Made by a program: the position numbers and the translations under genes. The notes below the pieces were generated by a model that was not told the origin of the DNA, ran no database searches, and saw only the letters and a program-made list of their open reading frames with translations. Positions 35,074-44,697 of a DNA stretch of 64,000 nt are shown piece by piece. Within the stretch, counting starts at the first letter, position 1, and each line of letters starts with the position of its first letter. The DNA comes from Streptomyces sp. LUP47B (lineage in GTDB: Bacteria > Actinomycetota > Actinomycetes > Streptomycetales > Streptomycetaceae): positions 10,957-74,956 of the forward strand of contig NZ_MJAH01000011.1 in assembly GCF_001746295.1 (NCBI RefSeq), given 5' to 3'.

Positions 35074-36282
35074 ATGGCTGTGAACTCGACTCCCGAAGCG
35101 CCCCTGCCCGTCGGCGAGGTGTCGCGCCTGATCGGCGGCTGGATCGACCGCCTCGGTGCCGTGTGGGTCGAGGGCCAGATCACCCAGCTTTCCCGGCGCC
35201 CCGGCGCCGGCGTCGTCTTCCTCACGCTGCGCGATCCGTCGTACGACATCTCGGTGAGCGTGACCTGCTTCCGCCAGGTCTTCGACGAGATCGCCGACGT
35301 CGTCAGCGAGGGCGCGCGGGTCGTCGTCCTGGCGAAGCCGGAGTGGTACGCGCCAAGGGGCCAGCTCTCGCTGCGGGCCGCCGAGATAAGGCCCGTCGGG
35401 GTCGGTGAGCTGCTGGCCCGGCTGGAGCAGCTGAAGAAGTCCCTCACCGCGGAGGGGCTGTTCGCGCCGGAGCGCAAGAAGCCGCTGCCGTTCCTGCCGC
35501 AGCTCATCGGGCTGGTCTGCGGCCGGGCCTCGGCCGCCGAGCGGGACGTCCTGGAGAACGCCCGGCACCGCTGGCCGGCCGTCCGTTTCGAGGTGCGCAA
35601 CGTCCCGGTGCAGGGCGTGCACGCCGTCCCGCAGGTCGTCCAGGCGGTCAAGGAGCTCGACGCGCTGGACGACGTGGACGTGATCATCGTGGCGCGCGGC
35701 GGGGGCAGCGTGGAGGATCTGCTGCCGTTCTCCGACGAGCAGTTGGTGCGGGCGGTCGCGTCCTGTCGTACGCCGGTGGTGTCGGCGATCGGGCACGAGC
35801 CGGACACTCCGCTGCTCGACTACGTCGCCGACCTGCGGGCCTCCACGCCCACGGACGCGGCCAAGAAGGTCGTACCGGACGTGGGTGAGGAGTACGAGCG
35901 GGTGCGGGCACTGCAAGACCGCGCGCGGCGGTGTGTCGAGTCCTTCCTCCAGCGGGAGGAGCGGGGCCTCGCGCAGGCCCTCGCGCGGCCGTCGATAGAG
36001 GATCCGCACCGGATGATCGACGAGCGCGCCGACCATGTGTCCGCCCTGGCCGACCGCGGCCGCCGCACCCTGGGCCATCTGCTGGACCGCGCCGACTCCG
36101 AGCTGACGCACACGCACGCACGCGTGGTCGCCCTCTCCCCCGCCGCGACCCTCCAGCGCGGGTACGCCGTGCTCCAGAGGGCCGACGGGCATGTGGTGCG
36201 GGCGCCGGACGAGGTGACGGCGGAGGAGACCCTGCGGGCGCGGGTCGCCGAGGGTGAGTTCGTTGTCCGAGTCGATGCATAG
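35074..36282 (+). CDS. xseA: Exodeoxyribonuclease VII large subunit
   Basis: 402-residue catalytic subunit of exonuclease VII, which degrades single-stranded DNA. An OB-fold (about 10-110) begins with EVSRLIGGWIDRLGAVWVEG. The catalytic domain carries IIVARGGGSVEDLLPFSDE and the invariant stretch SAIGHEPDTPLLDYVADLRA. A coiled-coil region and a tail near LQRGYAVLQ follow. It starts with ATG and its stop lies 9 bp before xseB. Confidence 0.95.
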   Translation: MAVNSTPEAPLPVGEVSRLIGGWIDRLGAVWVEGQITQLSRRPGAGVVFLTLRDPSYDISVSVTCFRQVFDEIADVVSEGARVVVLAKPEWYAPRGQLSLRAAEIRPVGVGELLARLEQLKKSLTAEGLFAPERKKPLPFLPQLIGLVCGRASAAERDVLENARHRWPAVRFEVRNVPVQGVHAVPQVVQAVKELDALDDVDVIIVARGGGSVEDLLPFSDEQLVRAVASCRTPVVSAIGHEPDTPLLDYVADLRASTPTDAAKKVVPDVGEEYERVRALQDRARRCVESFLQREERGLAQALARPSIEDPHRMIDERADHVSALADRGRRTLGHLLDRADSELTHTHARVVALSPAATLQRGYAVLQRADGHVVRAPDEVTAEETLRARVAEGEFVVRVDA

Positions 36283-36291
36283 GGTGGGCGG

Positions 36292-36528
36292 ATGACCAGC
36301 AAGGTGGCGGAAGAGGCGCTCGGGTACGAGCAGGCGCGGGACGAGCTGATCGAGGTCGTACGGCGGCTGGAGGCGGGCGGTACGACGCTCGAGGAGTCCC
36401 TCGCGCTCTGGGAGCGGGGCGAGGAGCTGGCCAAGGTGTGCCGGCGCTGGCTGGACGGGGCGCGGGCGCGGCTGGACGCGGCACTGGCCGAGGAGGAAGA
36501 GGCCGGAGCCGAGGGCGACGCCGAGTAG
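36292..36528 (+). CDS. xseB: Exodeoxyribonuclease VII small subunit
   Basis: 78-residue helical subunit. LGYEQARDELIEVVRRLEAG and TTLEESLALWERGEELAKVC are the family's signature helices, followed by a third helix and an acidic tail. It starts with ATG behind GGTGGGCGG, 9 bp after xseA, and is therefore an operon partner that assembles on the large subunit's coiled coil. Confidence 0.94.
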   Translation: MTSKVAEEALGYEQARDELIEVVRRLEAGGTTLEESLALWERGEELAKVCRRWLDGARARLDAALAEEEEAGAEGDAE

Positions 36529-36573
36529 GAGACCTGGTGATCTGTGAGGCGGATCACGACGCGCCGGTTTTTG

Positions 36574-36602
36574 TTGAAGGTTGAACTTCAGTCGCGTACG
36601 GT
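36574..36602 (+). promoter_or_regulatory. Candidate vegetative promoter of the nitroreductase gene
   Basis: TTGAAG at 36574-36579 and TACGGT at 36597-36602 are separated by exactly 17 bp and lie 64 bp before the ATG. The -35 overlaps a dyad, TGAAG-GTTGAA-CTTCA (about 36575-36590), which could be an operator. Inferred by eye from principal-sigma consensus. Confidence 0.55.
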
Positions 36603-36665
36603 CGAGAACGTCAACCGGTCCCCGGTCCGTTTCCCGGGGTCGACGCCCCCTCGAGAAGGTTTTCC

Positions 36666-37256
36666 ATGTCTCTCGTTCTTGACCCCGCCGCTCAGGACCT
36701 GCTCTTCCGCGAGGCCCGTACCGCGAACACCTTCACCGACGAGCCGGTGACCGACGAGCAGCTCCAGGCCATCTACGACCTGGTCAAGTACGGCCCGACC
36801 GCCTTCAACCAGAGCCCGCTGCGCATCACCCTGGTCCGCTCCGCCGAGGCCCGCGAGCGCCTGGTCCAGCACATGGCTGAGGGCAACCAGCCGAAGACCG
36901 CCACCGCCCCGCTGGTCGCGATCCTCTCCGCGGACAACGAGTTCCACGAGGAGCTGCCGGCGCTCTTCCCGCACTTCCCGCAGGCCAAGGACGTCTTCTT
37001 CAGCGAGCGCCCCGCCCGCGAGGGTGCCGCCGGGCTGAACGCCGCCCTGCAGGCCGCGTACTTCATCATCGGCGTCCGTGCCGCGGGTCTCGCCGCCGGC
37101 CCGATGACCGGTCTGGACTTCGAGGGCGTCCGCAAGGAGTTCCTCGACGACGACCACACCCCGCTGATGGTCGTCAACATCGGCAAGCCGGGCGACGACG
37201 CCTGGTTCCCGCGCTCCCCGCGCCTGGCGTACGACGACGTCGTCACCACCGTCTGA
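36666..37256 (+). CDS. Nitroreductase-family FMN protein (RutE/malonic semialdehyde reductase type)
   Basis: 196-residue flavin oxidoreductase. Conserved stretches include ARTANTFTDEPVTDEQLQAI, YGPTAFNQSPLRI for FMN binding and FFSERPAREGAAGLNAALQA. The full length and these motifs fit the RutE branch, which reduces malonic semialdehyde to 3-hydroxypropionate. No other rut genes are nearby, so the substrate is open. It is followed by a strong terminator shared with the convergent gene. Confidence 0.85.
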   Translation: MSLVLDPAAQDLLFREARTANTFTDEPVTDEQLQAIYDLVKYGPTAFNQSPLRITLVRSAEARERLVQHMAEGNQPKTATAPLVAILSADNEFHEELPALFPHFPQAKDVFFSERPAREGAAGLNAALQAAYFIIGVRAAGLAAGPMTGLDFEGVRKEFLDDDHTPLMVVNIGKPGDDAWFPRSPRLAYDDVVTTV

Positions 37257-37273
37257 GACGGCTGACACACGAC

Positions 37274-37308
37274 GAGAGGGCCCGGCCGCCTGGCGGCCGG
37301 GCCCTCTC
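37274..37308. terminator. Bidirectional terminator
   Basis: GAGAGGGCCCGGCCGCC (37274-37290) pairs perfectly with 37292-37308 over 17 bp. In practice the innermost pairs open to form the loop. It lies between two convergent genes, ending 8 bp from the DUF4245 stop, and can serve both. Confidence 0.88.
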
Positions 37309-37316
37309 GCGCGCTC

Positions 37317-37838
37317 TCACGCCGTCTTGAGCGACTTCGCCATCTCGGTCAGCTGGGCGAACGATCCCGTGCCCGCGACCACCGTCGTCGCCCCGTCACC
37401 AGTGTGCACGAGGGCGTCGTAGCGGCCGCCCGTGTACCGCGTCCAGGTGCGGCCCGCGATCTGCTGGGTCTGCTTCGTCGCCTCGCCGCCCTGGCTCGCC
37501 TCGTCGATGAACGTCGACGGCTTCTGAGCGGACTGCTCGACCTGCACGTACTGACCACCAGGGGCCTGGAAACCCAGGTGCCAGGCGTCGAACTGGTCGC
37601 CCTGGAAGCGCACCGAGGTCGCCTTCCAGCCGGCCGGCAGTTCCTCGGGCGCGGCCACCGGATAGGAGGCCGCGCGGCGGGCCGTGAGCAGCTCGACGCG
37701 GTAGTCGACCGTCTTGATGTCGGGAGCGGAGTCGTCGTGCGGAATGAACACGTAGATGACCGCCGCCGCGATCCCGATCAGGCCCAGGGAGAGAATCATG
37801 TCCCGGACCGTCTTCTGCTTGCCGTTCGAACCTGCCAC
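37317..37838 (-). CDS. DUF4245 membrane-anchored protein
   Basis: About 173 residues from GTG 37838 (VAGSNGKQKTVRDM). An ATG at 37871 would add 11. One transmembrane helix (MILSLGLIGIAAAVIYVFIP, about 14-33) is followed by an extracytoplasmic domain with two repeated halves (VSFRFQGDQFDAWHLGF-like and RTWTRYTGGRYDALVHTGD). This is the DUF4245 family, of unknown function and conserved beside glpX in actinobacteria. It is divergent from glpX across about 126 bp. Confidence 0.85.
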   Translation of the reverse strand: MAGSNGKQKTVRDMILSLGLIGIAAAVIYVFIPHDDSAPDIKTVDYRVELLTARRAASYPVAAPEELPAGWKATSVRFQGDQFDAWHLGFQAPGGQYVQVEQSAQKPSTFIDEASQGGEATKQTQQIAGRTWTRYTGGRYDALVHTGDGATTVVAGTGSFAQLTEMAKSLKTA

Positions 37839-37964
37839 GCCCCTATCGTCGCAGGTGCCCGGTCCGCTCATCCGTGGGGTCCCCTGCTCATTTTGTCGGA
37901 CTGGGGATAGAGTCGATGGTCGAACCCTCATCCGGCCGTCGTCGTATCAGAAAGGTGCGCTCCG

Positions 37965-38999
37965 ATGACCGAGCATCATCATCTGCCGTCCGAACTCGAA
38001 GTTCCCTCCGAGGCCCCCGACCGCAACCTCGCCCTGGAACTCGTCCGGGTGACCGAAGCCGCCGCGATGGCGGCGGGCCGCTGGGTCGGCCGGGGCGAGA
38101 AGAACGGCGCCGACGGCGCCGCGGTGCGCGCCATGCGGTCCCTCGTCTCCACCGTGTCGATGAACGGCGTGGTCGTCATCGGCGAGGGCGAGAAGGACGA
38201 GGCCCCGATGCTCTTCAACGGAGAGCGCGTGGGCGACGGGACCGGGCCCGAGTGCGACATCGCCGTCGACCCGATCGACGGGACCACGCTGACGGCCAAG
38301 GGCATGCCGAACGCGATCGCCGTGCTGGCCGCGGCGGACCGTGGGTCGATGTTCGACCCGTCCGCCGTGTTCTACATGGACAAACTGGTCACGGGTCCCG
38401 AGGCCGCGGACTTCGTCGACATCAACGCGCCGGTCTCCGTGAACATCCGGCGGGTCGCCAAGGCCAAGCGGTCCACTCCGGAGGACGTGACCGTGGTCAT
38501 CCTCGACCGGCCCCGGCACGAAGGGATCATCAAGGAGATCCGGGAGGCCGGGGCGCGGATCAAGCTGATCTCCGACGGTGACGTGGCGGGGTCGATCTAC
38601 GCGCTGCGCGAAGGCACCGGCGTCGACATGCTGCTGGGCATCGGCGGTACGCCCGAGGGCATCATCTCGGCCTGTGCCGTGAAGTGCCTCGGGGGGACGA
38701 TCCAGGGCAAGCTGTGGCCGAAGGACGACGAGGAGCGGGCGCGGGCGATCGACGCCGGGCACGATCTGGACCGGGTGCTCATGACGGACGACCTGGTGTC
38801 CGGGGAGAACGTGTTCTTCGTGGCCACGGGTATCACCGACGGGGAGCTGCTCCGGGGTGTCCGGTATCGCTCGGAGACGGCCACGACCGACTCGATCGTG
38901 ATGCGGTCCAAGTCCGGGACGGTTCGGCGGATCGACTCCGAGCATCGGCTCAGCAAGCTGCGGGCCTACAGCGCGATTGATTTTGATCGCGCCAAATAG
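37965..38999 (+). CDS. glpX: Fructose-1,6-bisphosphatase class II (GlpX)
   Basis: 344-residue metal-dependent phosphatase for gluconeogenesis. GRWVGRGEKNGADGAAVRAM, IGEGEKDEAPML and AVDPIDGTTL carry the Asp/Glu metal and phosphate residues. IGGTPEGIISACAVKCLGG is the other class II hallmark. The length is normal. The N-terminus MTEHHHLPSELEVP is a variable extension. With no class I enzyme here, this is likely the main FBPase, as known for actinobacteria. Confidence 0.95.
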   Translation: MTEHHHLPSELEVPSEAPDRNLALELVRVTEAAAMAAGRWVGRGEKNGADGAAVRAMRSLVSTVSMNGVVVIGEGEKDEAPMLFNGERVGDGTGPECDIAVDPIDGTTLTAKGMPNAIAVLAAADRGSMFDPSAVFYMDKLVTGPEAADFVDINAPVSVNIRRVAKAKRSTPEDVTVVILDRPRHEGIIKEIREAGARIKLISDGDVAGSIYALREGTGVDMLLGIGGTPEGIISACAVKCLGGTIQGKLWPKDDEERARAIDAGHDLDRVLMTDDLVSGENVFFVATGITDGELLRGVRYRSETATTDSIVMRSKSGTVRRIDSEHRLSKLRAYSAIDFDRAK

Positions 39000-39022
39000 C
39001 TCGGGGGCCGTGCGGCCTTGAC

Positions 39023-39066
39023 AGCTGCGGGTGCGTCGTGGCTGGTCGCGCGGTTCCCCGCGCCCC
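39023..39066. repeat. Dispersed Streptomyces intergenic repeat (partial)
   Basis: The run AGCTGCGGGTGCGTCGTGGC continued by TGGTCGCGCGGTTCCCCGCG and CCCC matches a short sequence I recognise as recurring between genes in many Streptomyces genomes. It sits between glpX and its terminator. Only one copy was noticed here, so repeat status rests on memory. Confidence 0.55.
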
Positions 39067-39089
39067 AGGTGAGTTCACTCGCCGCCGTT

Positions 39090-39127
39090 CAAGAAGGCGC
39101 CCCCGGTGCGGTGGGGGCGCCTTCTTG
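39090..39127. terminator. Bidirectional terminator
   Basis: CAAGAAGGCGCCCCC (39090-39104) pairs with 39113-39127 over 15 bp around the loop GGTGCGGT. It lies between glpX and the convergent WhiB-like gene and is followed by CTTCTTGTG. Confidence 0.88.
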
Positions 39128-39136
39128 TGCGAGTGC

Positions 39137-39511
39137 TCAGCCCGCCTGGGCTATGCGCGCCGCCCTGGCCGCCTTCTGCAGTTCCAGGTCGCGGCGGCGC
39201 CTTCGGGCCAGGACCACCCGGCGTTCCGCTGCGGTGAGGCCGCCCCAGACGCCGTAGGGCTCGGGTTGGAGCAGGGCGTGTTCGCGGCACTCGACCATGA
39301 CGGGACAGCGGGCGCAGACGCGCTTGGCGGCCTCCTCGCGCGAGAGCCTGGCGGCGGTGGGTTCCTTGGACGGGGCGAAGAACAGGCCGGCCTCGTCGCG
39401 CCGGCACACCGCCTCGGTGTGCCATGGAGCGTCTTGGTCCCTGTCCCGCACTGGCACCCGCTGGGCCGGAACGGCAGCTACCTGCAGGGACGAATGCGGC
39501 GGTTGCAGCAC
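39137..39511 (-). CDS. WhiB-family iron-sulfur regulator
   Basis: 124 residues. The four cluster cysteines are C36, C66, C69 and C75 (VCARCPVMVEC), followed by the beta-turn GVWGG at 87-91 and a basic AT-hook-like tail (RRVVLARRRRRD). WhiB-like proteins bind [4Fe-4S] and partner with sigma-70 region 4 in development, redox or antibiotic control. The gene's position beside glpX agrees with wblI of S. coelicolor as I recall it, so I leave the symbol blank. The N-terminal 28 residues are poorly conserved and the true start may be internal. Confidence 0.9.
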   Translation of the reverse strand: MLQPPHSSLQVAAVPAQRVPVRDRDQDAPWHTEAVCRRDEAGLFFAPSKEPTAARLSREEAAKRVCARCPVMVECREHALLQPEPYGVWGGLTAAERRVVLARRRRRDLELQKAARAARIAQAG

Positions 39512-39685
39512 GGTCTACTCCTGACGACGGCTTCGCGAGCGAGAGACGATGCAGCAAGCCCTACCCGCTGTGCGCGCGCCTATGCACTGAGTCCCGAACC
39601 GCTGGACCGCGGGCGCTCGTGTGCGCTTTCCGGAGCCCGCCCCGGGCGGATCCGTTCCCTACGGATGCGCCCGGATTCACGACCG

Positions 39686-40402
39686 TCAACGATCCAGGTG
39701 TTTGCGCAAACTCTTGTCGACCTTGCGGTCGACCGCGCGCTGAACCCGGTCGAGGATGTCCGCGACGAGTTTGCCCCGCTTCGGCTTCGCGTCGACGCTG
39801 CCGAGGACGGCCCAGCCGTCGACGTACACCACGGGTGCGTCATGCTCAGCCGCGTCGAGGGTGTCCACCTGGAAGTCGCCGAGGACACCGACTCCCGTGC
39901 CGCGCAGCGAGATGTTCTCGGGGACCCGCACCTCGACGCTGCCGCAGAACGAGAACGCCTTGATGACGACCTGGCGGTACTCGAAGATCGCCTCGCTGAG
40001 GTCGATCTCGACGCTGCCGAAGATCGCGTAGGCGTGGATACGGCGGCCCGCGCGCCAGCGGCCTTTGCGGACGGCGGCACTGAAGATCGCCACCACGTTG
40101 TCGTCGGGGTCATGGGGTATCGCGTCGGTAGGACGGTTGGGGGCCGGAGTCCAGGCGGGGGCGGCACGGCGCTCGTGGGCCGCCGGAAGGTCCCGTATGA
40201 AGACCTCCAGCTCGCCCACCGTCTTGGCGCTCAGCACCGCCTCGACCCGCTCGGCGTGCTCGTCCGCGGTGAGGCGGCCCTCGGCGAGGGCGTCGCGCAG
40301 GATGTCGGCGATACGGTCGCGGTCGGCGTCCGAGGCACGCAGGTCGGCCACCGCGGGGGCGGGGCCCGCGTGCTTCTGAGAGTCGGGCTTCTGAAGGTCC
40401 AC
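39686..40402 (-). CDS. DUF1707 protein with LiaF-like C-terminal domain
   Basis: 238 residues, no helix or signal. DUF1707 lies at about 21-72 (LRASDADRDRIADILRDALA then EGRLTADEHAERVEAVLSAK). A linker leads to a beta-rich C-terminal domain (about 115-205; IFGSVEIDLSEA, CGSVEVRVPENI, VLGSVDAKP) like the cell-wall-active antibiotics response domain of LiaF/VraT. The basic tail is RVQRAVDRKVDKSLRKHLDR. It probably senses or binds at the membrane, but the role is unknown. Confidence 0.84.
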   Translation of the reverse strand: MDLQKPDSQKHAGPAPAVADLRASDADRDRIADILRDALAEGRLTADEHAERVEAVLSAKTVGELEVFIRDLPAAHERRAAPAWTPAPNRPTDAIPHDPDDNVVAIFSAAVRKGRWRAGRRIHAYAIFGSVEIDLSEAIFEYRQVVIKAFSFCGSVEVRVPENISLRGTGVGVLGDFQVDTLDAAEHDAPVVYVDGWAVLGSVDAKPKRGKLVADILDRVQRAVDRKVDKSLRKHLDR

Positions 40403-40568
40403 GGCAGCAGCGTACCGAAACGCGATAGATCGCGACTAGGCCTGTGGACAACTCCTGGCGAACCGACTGAGCCTTACCTCACAAGCTCTCGCCCTCGGAC
40501 AGGTTCTACGCTGGTGCGGCCCGCCAACGGAGGTGGGTGGCCGTCTTTCGAGTGAGGAATGGGCTGAG

Positions 40569-42239
<1,671 letters not shown>

Positions 42240-42262
42240 GTCGCGGCCACAGTCGCATCCTC

Positions 42263-42292
42263 CAGGCCCCTCGGCGGACGCCGGGGGGCCTG
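42263..42292. terminator. Terminator hairpin after class I fumarase
   Basis: CAGGCCCC (42263-42270) pairs with GGGGCCTG (42285-42292), with further pairing inside the 14-nt centre. It lies 24 bp after the fumarase stop and 10 bp before the convergent epoxide hydrolase stop, and is followed by TTG. Confidence 0.75.
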
Positions 42293-42301
42293 TTGCTGCG
42301 T

Positions 42302-43486
42302 TCATCGATCGGCGGCCAGTACCGCCGCGAGGCCCTCTTGCAGATCCTTGACGAAATAGCCGGGGACCTCCAGGGACGGGAAATGGCCCCCGACTTCCGG
42401 TGACCTCCATCGGACGATCTGCCGGTACCGCTCCTGTGCCCAGGGACGCGGAGACCTCTCGATGTCGCGGGGATACATGGTGATCGCCGACGGCACGTCG
42501 ACACGGAGTTCGGGGTCCAGCGAGTTGTGGCTCTCGTAGTAGATGCGGGCCGCCGATGCGCCGGTCCGCGTCAGCCAATACAGCGTGACGTCGTCGAGGA
42601 CCCTGTCCATGGAAATGGTCTCGAACGGGCTGTCCTCGGTGTCCGACCACTCGGCGAACTTGTCGAGGATCCAGGCAAGCAGCCCGACCGGTGAGTCGAC
42701 GAGCGAGTAGCCGATGGTCTGCGGTCGGGTCGCCTGCTGCTTCGCGTACGCCGCGCGGTGGCTCCAGAAATCTCGTGTTTCCTCGGTCCACTTGCGCTCG
42801 GCCGCCGTCAGCCCGTCCGTGGTCAGCCCGGGCGGCGCCTCAGCGAACAAGGTGTGAATGCCGAGAACGTGCGCCGGGAACCTGCCGCCGAGAACCGTGG
42901 TGATATTGCCTCCCCAGTCGCCGCCGTGGGCCGCGAACCTGCTGTACCCCAGCCTTTCCATCAGTTCCACCCATGCGGCCGCGATCTTTTCGGTTCCCCA
43001 CCCGGTGGTGGCCGGCTTGTCGCTGTAACCGAAGCCCGGGAGCGACGGGACCACGACGTGGAACGCCGGCGCGTCCGCGCTTTTCGGATCCGCCAGCTCG
43101 TCCACGACGTCGACGAACTCGGCAATGCTGCCCGGCCAGCCGTGCGTCAGGATCAGCGGAGTGGCGTCTGCGCGCGCGGATCGGCGGTGCAGGAAGTGGA
43201 TTCCCAGATCATCGATGGTCGTGCGGAACTGGCCGATACGGTCCAGGCGCTCTTCGAACGACCGCCAGTCGTACCCGGTCCGCCAGTAGTTCACGACCTC
43301 GACGAGGTCGGCGAGCGGAACGCCCTGGTCCCATCGGCGGGGGCCGGGCGCGGCGCGGTGGACCGTCTCGGCCTCCGGTAGTCGCGCCGCGGCCAGTCGA
43401 GCGCGCAGTTCGTCGAGGTCGGCGTCGGTTGCGTGGGCTTCAAATGTCTGCACGTCTGGCTGCGCGTCGCTGGTCGGACGGGACAT
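42302..43486 (-). CDS. Epoxide hydrolase (alpha/beta-hydrolase with EHN domain)
   Basis: 394 residues. An N-terminal epoxide-hydrolase domain (about 12-110) precedes the alpha/beta core. HGWPG at 115-119 is the oxyanion motif and HGGDWGG at 187-193 carries the nucleophile Asp190. The late His lies in the C-terminal GGHFPSLEVPGYF. It resembles microsomal and juvenile-hormone epoxide hydrolases. It is cytoplasmic, with no signal peptide. It is divergent from a CGNR regulator across 87 bp containing two copies of one operator, so its control by that regulator is likely. Confidence 0.9.
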   Translation of the reverse strand: MSRPTSDAQPDVQTFEAHATDADLDELRARLAAARLPEAETVHRAAPGPRRWDQGVPLADLVEVVNYWRTGYDWRSFEERLDRIGQFRTTIDDLGIHFLHRRSARADATPLILTHGWPGSIAEFVDVVDELADPKSADAPAFHVVVPSLPGFGYSDKPATTGWGTEKIAAAWVELMERLGYSRFAAHGGDWGGNITTVLGGRFPAHVLGIHTLFAEAPPGLTTDGLTAAERKWTEETRDFWSHRAAYAKQQATRPQTIGYSLVDSPVGLLAWILDKFAEWSDTEDSPFETISMDRVLDDVTLYWLTRTGASAARIYYESHNSLDPELRVDVPSAITMYPRDIERSPRPWAQERYRQIVRWRSPEVGGHFPSLEVPGYFVKDLQEGLAAVLAADR

Positions 43487-43504
43487 GAGACCTCCTGGCC
43501 GTCG

Positions 43505-43527
43505 TGGAACCGTCTAAGGCGGTTCCA
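43505..43527. promoter_or_regulatory. Operator copy 1, upstream of the epoxide hydrolase
   Basis: TGGAACCG (43505-43512) and CGGTTCCA (43520-43527) form a perfect 8-bp inverted repeat around 7 bp. The shared motif with copy 2 is AACCGNCTAAGGNGGTTCCA. It lies 19-41 bp upstream of the epoxide hydrolase start, where it would cover a promoter. Confidence 0.7.
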
Positions 43528-43552
43528 GCGTGGCATGCCTTCATGCCGACGA

Positions 43553-43574
43553 GCAACCGGCTAAGGTGGTTCCA
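43553..43574. promoter_or_regulatory. Operator copy 2, overlapping the CGNR gene start
   Basis: It matches copy 1 at 19 of 22 positions, the second beginning 47 bp after the first, and runs into the A of the CGNR gene's ATG. The dyad is AACCG...GGTT. Binding here would block translation initiation or a leaderless start, consistent with autoregulation. Confidence 0.68.
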
Positions 43575-44152
43575 TGCGTGCCGGCTTCCCTGACTTCCGC
43601 CTCGGTACCGTGCTGGCGACGAGCTTCACGGGGACTCTGTCGGAGCGTCACGGCAACGCCGTGGAGCGCATCCCCACGCCGCACCGGCTCGTCGACTGGC
43701 TGGCCCTGTACGGCCTCGCCGTGGACTCCTGCACCCCTGCGCAGCTCGACCTCGCGCGGGAACTGAGGGAGTCGATTCACGCCGCCGCGACCGCGGCCGC
43801 GATCCAGGAGGCGCTCCCTGCGCCCGCTGTCCAGGTGATCAATGACCGCAGCGTTCAGGGTCGGGCGGCGGCGATCCTGACGCCCGAGGGCCAGCGGCGA
43901 TGGCAGCTCGGCCCGGCTTCCCGGGTGGAAGACGCCCTCGGCGTGATCGCCGCCGACGCGATCAGCATCATCGCAGGCGAACGAGACGGAAAGCTGGCCT
44001 TGTGCGCCTCACCGACCTGCCGGGCCGCCTTCTTCGACACCAGTCAGAGCCGCACCCGCAAATGGTGCGACATGAACACCTGCGGCAACCGCCAGAAAAA
44101 GGCCCGCTTCAACGCCAACCAGCGCAAGAACACAGGATCAGCGGTCAGCTGA
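43574..44152 (+). CDS. CGNR zinc-finger regulator (ABATE domain)
   Basis: 192 residues. The N-terminal ABATE domain (about 1-125) is thought to be a ligand-binding domain. The C-terminal zinc finger has CASPTC at about 147-152, then CDMNTCGNRQKKARF with the signature CGNR. Such proteins are predicted stress-related transcription regulators. The ATG overlaps an operator-like repeat that is duplicated upstream of the divergent epoxide hydrolase. There is little room for a Shine-Dalgarno, so the mRNA may be leaderless. It overlaps the next, convergent gene by 8 bp. Confidence 0.87.
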   Translation: MRAGFPDFRLGTVLATSFTGTLSERHGNAVERIPTPHRLVDWLALYGLAVDSCTPAQLDLARELRESIHAAATAAAIQEALPAPAVQVINDRSVQGRAAAILTPEGQRRWQLGPASRVEDALGVIAADAISIIAGERDGKLALCASPTCRAAFFDTSQSRTRKWCDMNTCGNRQKKARFNANQRKNTGSAVS

Positions 44153-44654
44153 CCGGCGGTCCAGCCAGGAGAACGACCTGATCGGCTTCGACATCGAACC
44201 GGAGAACCGGATGGCCGCAGTCGCCCTCCGGCTCCATCAGGACCGGCTTGCCCAGCCGTCTCCCGATGGCCCGCAGGAAGCCGCAGAAAACATCGAGTCG
44301 CTCTTGGCCCTGCAGCTCACGCAGATCAACATCGAAGTCGATCTCCTCCGGTGCGCAGAAGCGGAAGATCACCAGCACATCCGGCGTCAACCAGACCCGC
44401 AGGTCCGGGCACTCGGCGTCAGCAGGGCGGGACAGCACTGCCTCCGCCCGTGGCACCGGCATCACCACCTCGCCCTCGGAGTACCGGCACTTCCAGCCGC
44501 TCGCGCTGATCAGGTCGAGAACCGCCTGCCAGTCCTCCACCGAGGCATCAGGGACACGCACGTCCGGCAGTGACCCCATCTCGTCAAGGTCGAAGCAGTG
44601 CTGGACGTCGTCCCACAGAAGATCGGACACACCGCCATGCTCCCTGGCACGCAT
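44145..44654 (-). CDS. Hypothetical acidic protein
   Basis: 169-residue soluble acidic protein of unknown function. There is no signal peptide or helix. Mixed alpha/beta character is suggested by SVEDWQAVLDLISASGWKCR and VWLTPDVLVIFRFCAPEEID. Its composition resembles small immunity-type or SUKH-like proteins, but I see no diagnostic motif. It overlaps the convergent CGNR gene by 8 bp. It may belong to the accessory patch between the two fumarase genes. Confidence 0.65.
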   Translation of the reverse strand: MRAREHGGVSDLLWDDVQHCFDLDEMGSLPDVRVPDASVEDWQAVLDLISASGWKCRYSEGEVVMPVPRAEAVLSRPADAECPDLRVWLTPDVLVIFRFCAPEEIDFDVDLRELQGQERLDVFCGFLRAIGRRLGKPVLMEPEGDCGHPVLRFDVEADQVVLLAGPPVS

Positions 44655-44697
44655 CCCCGATGCGGCCCGATTTCCTCGACGAGCTTCCTTCGCCGGT

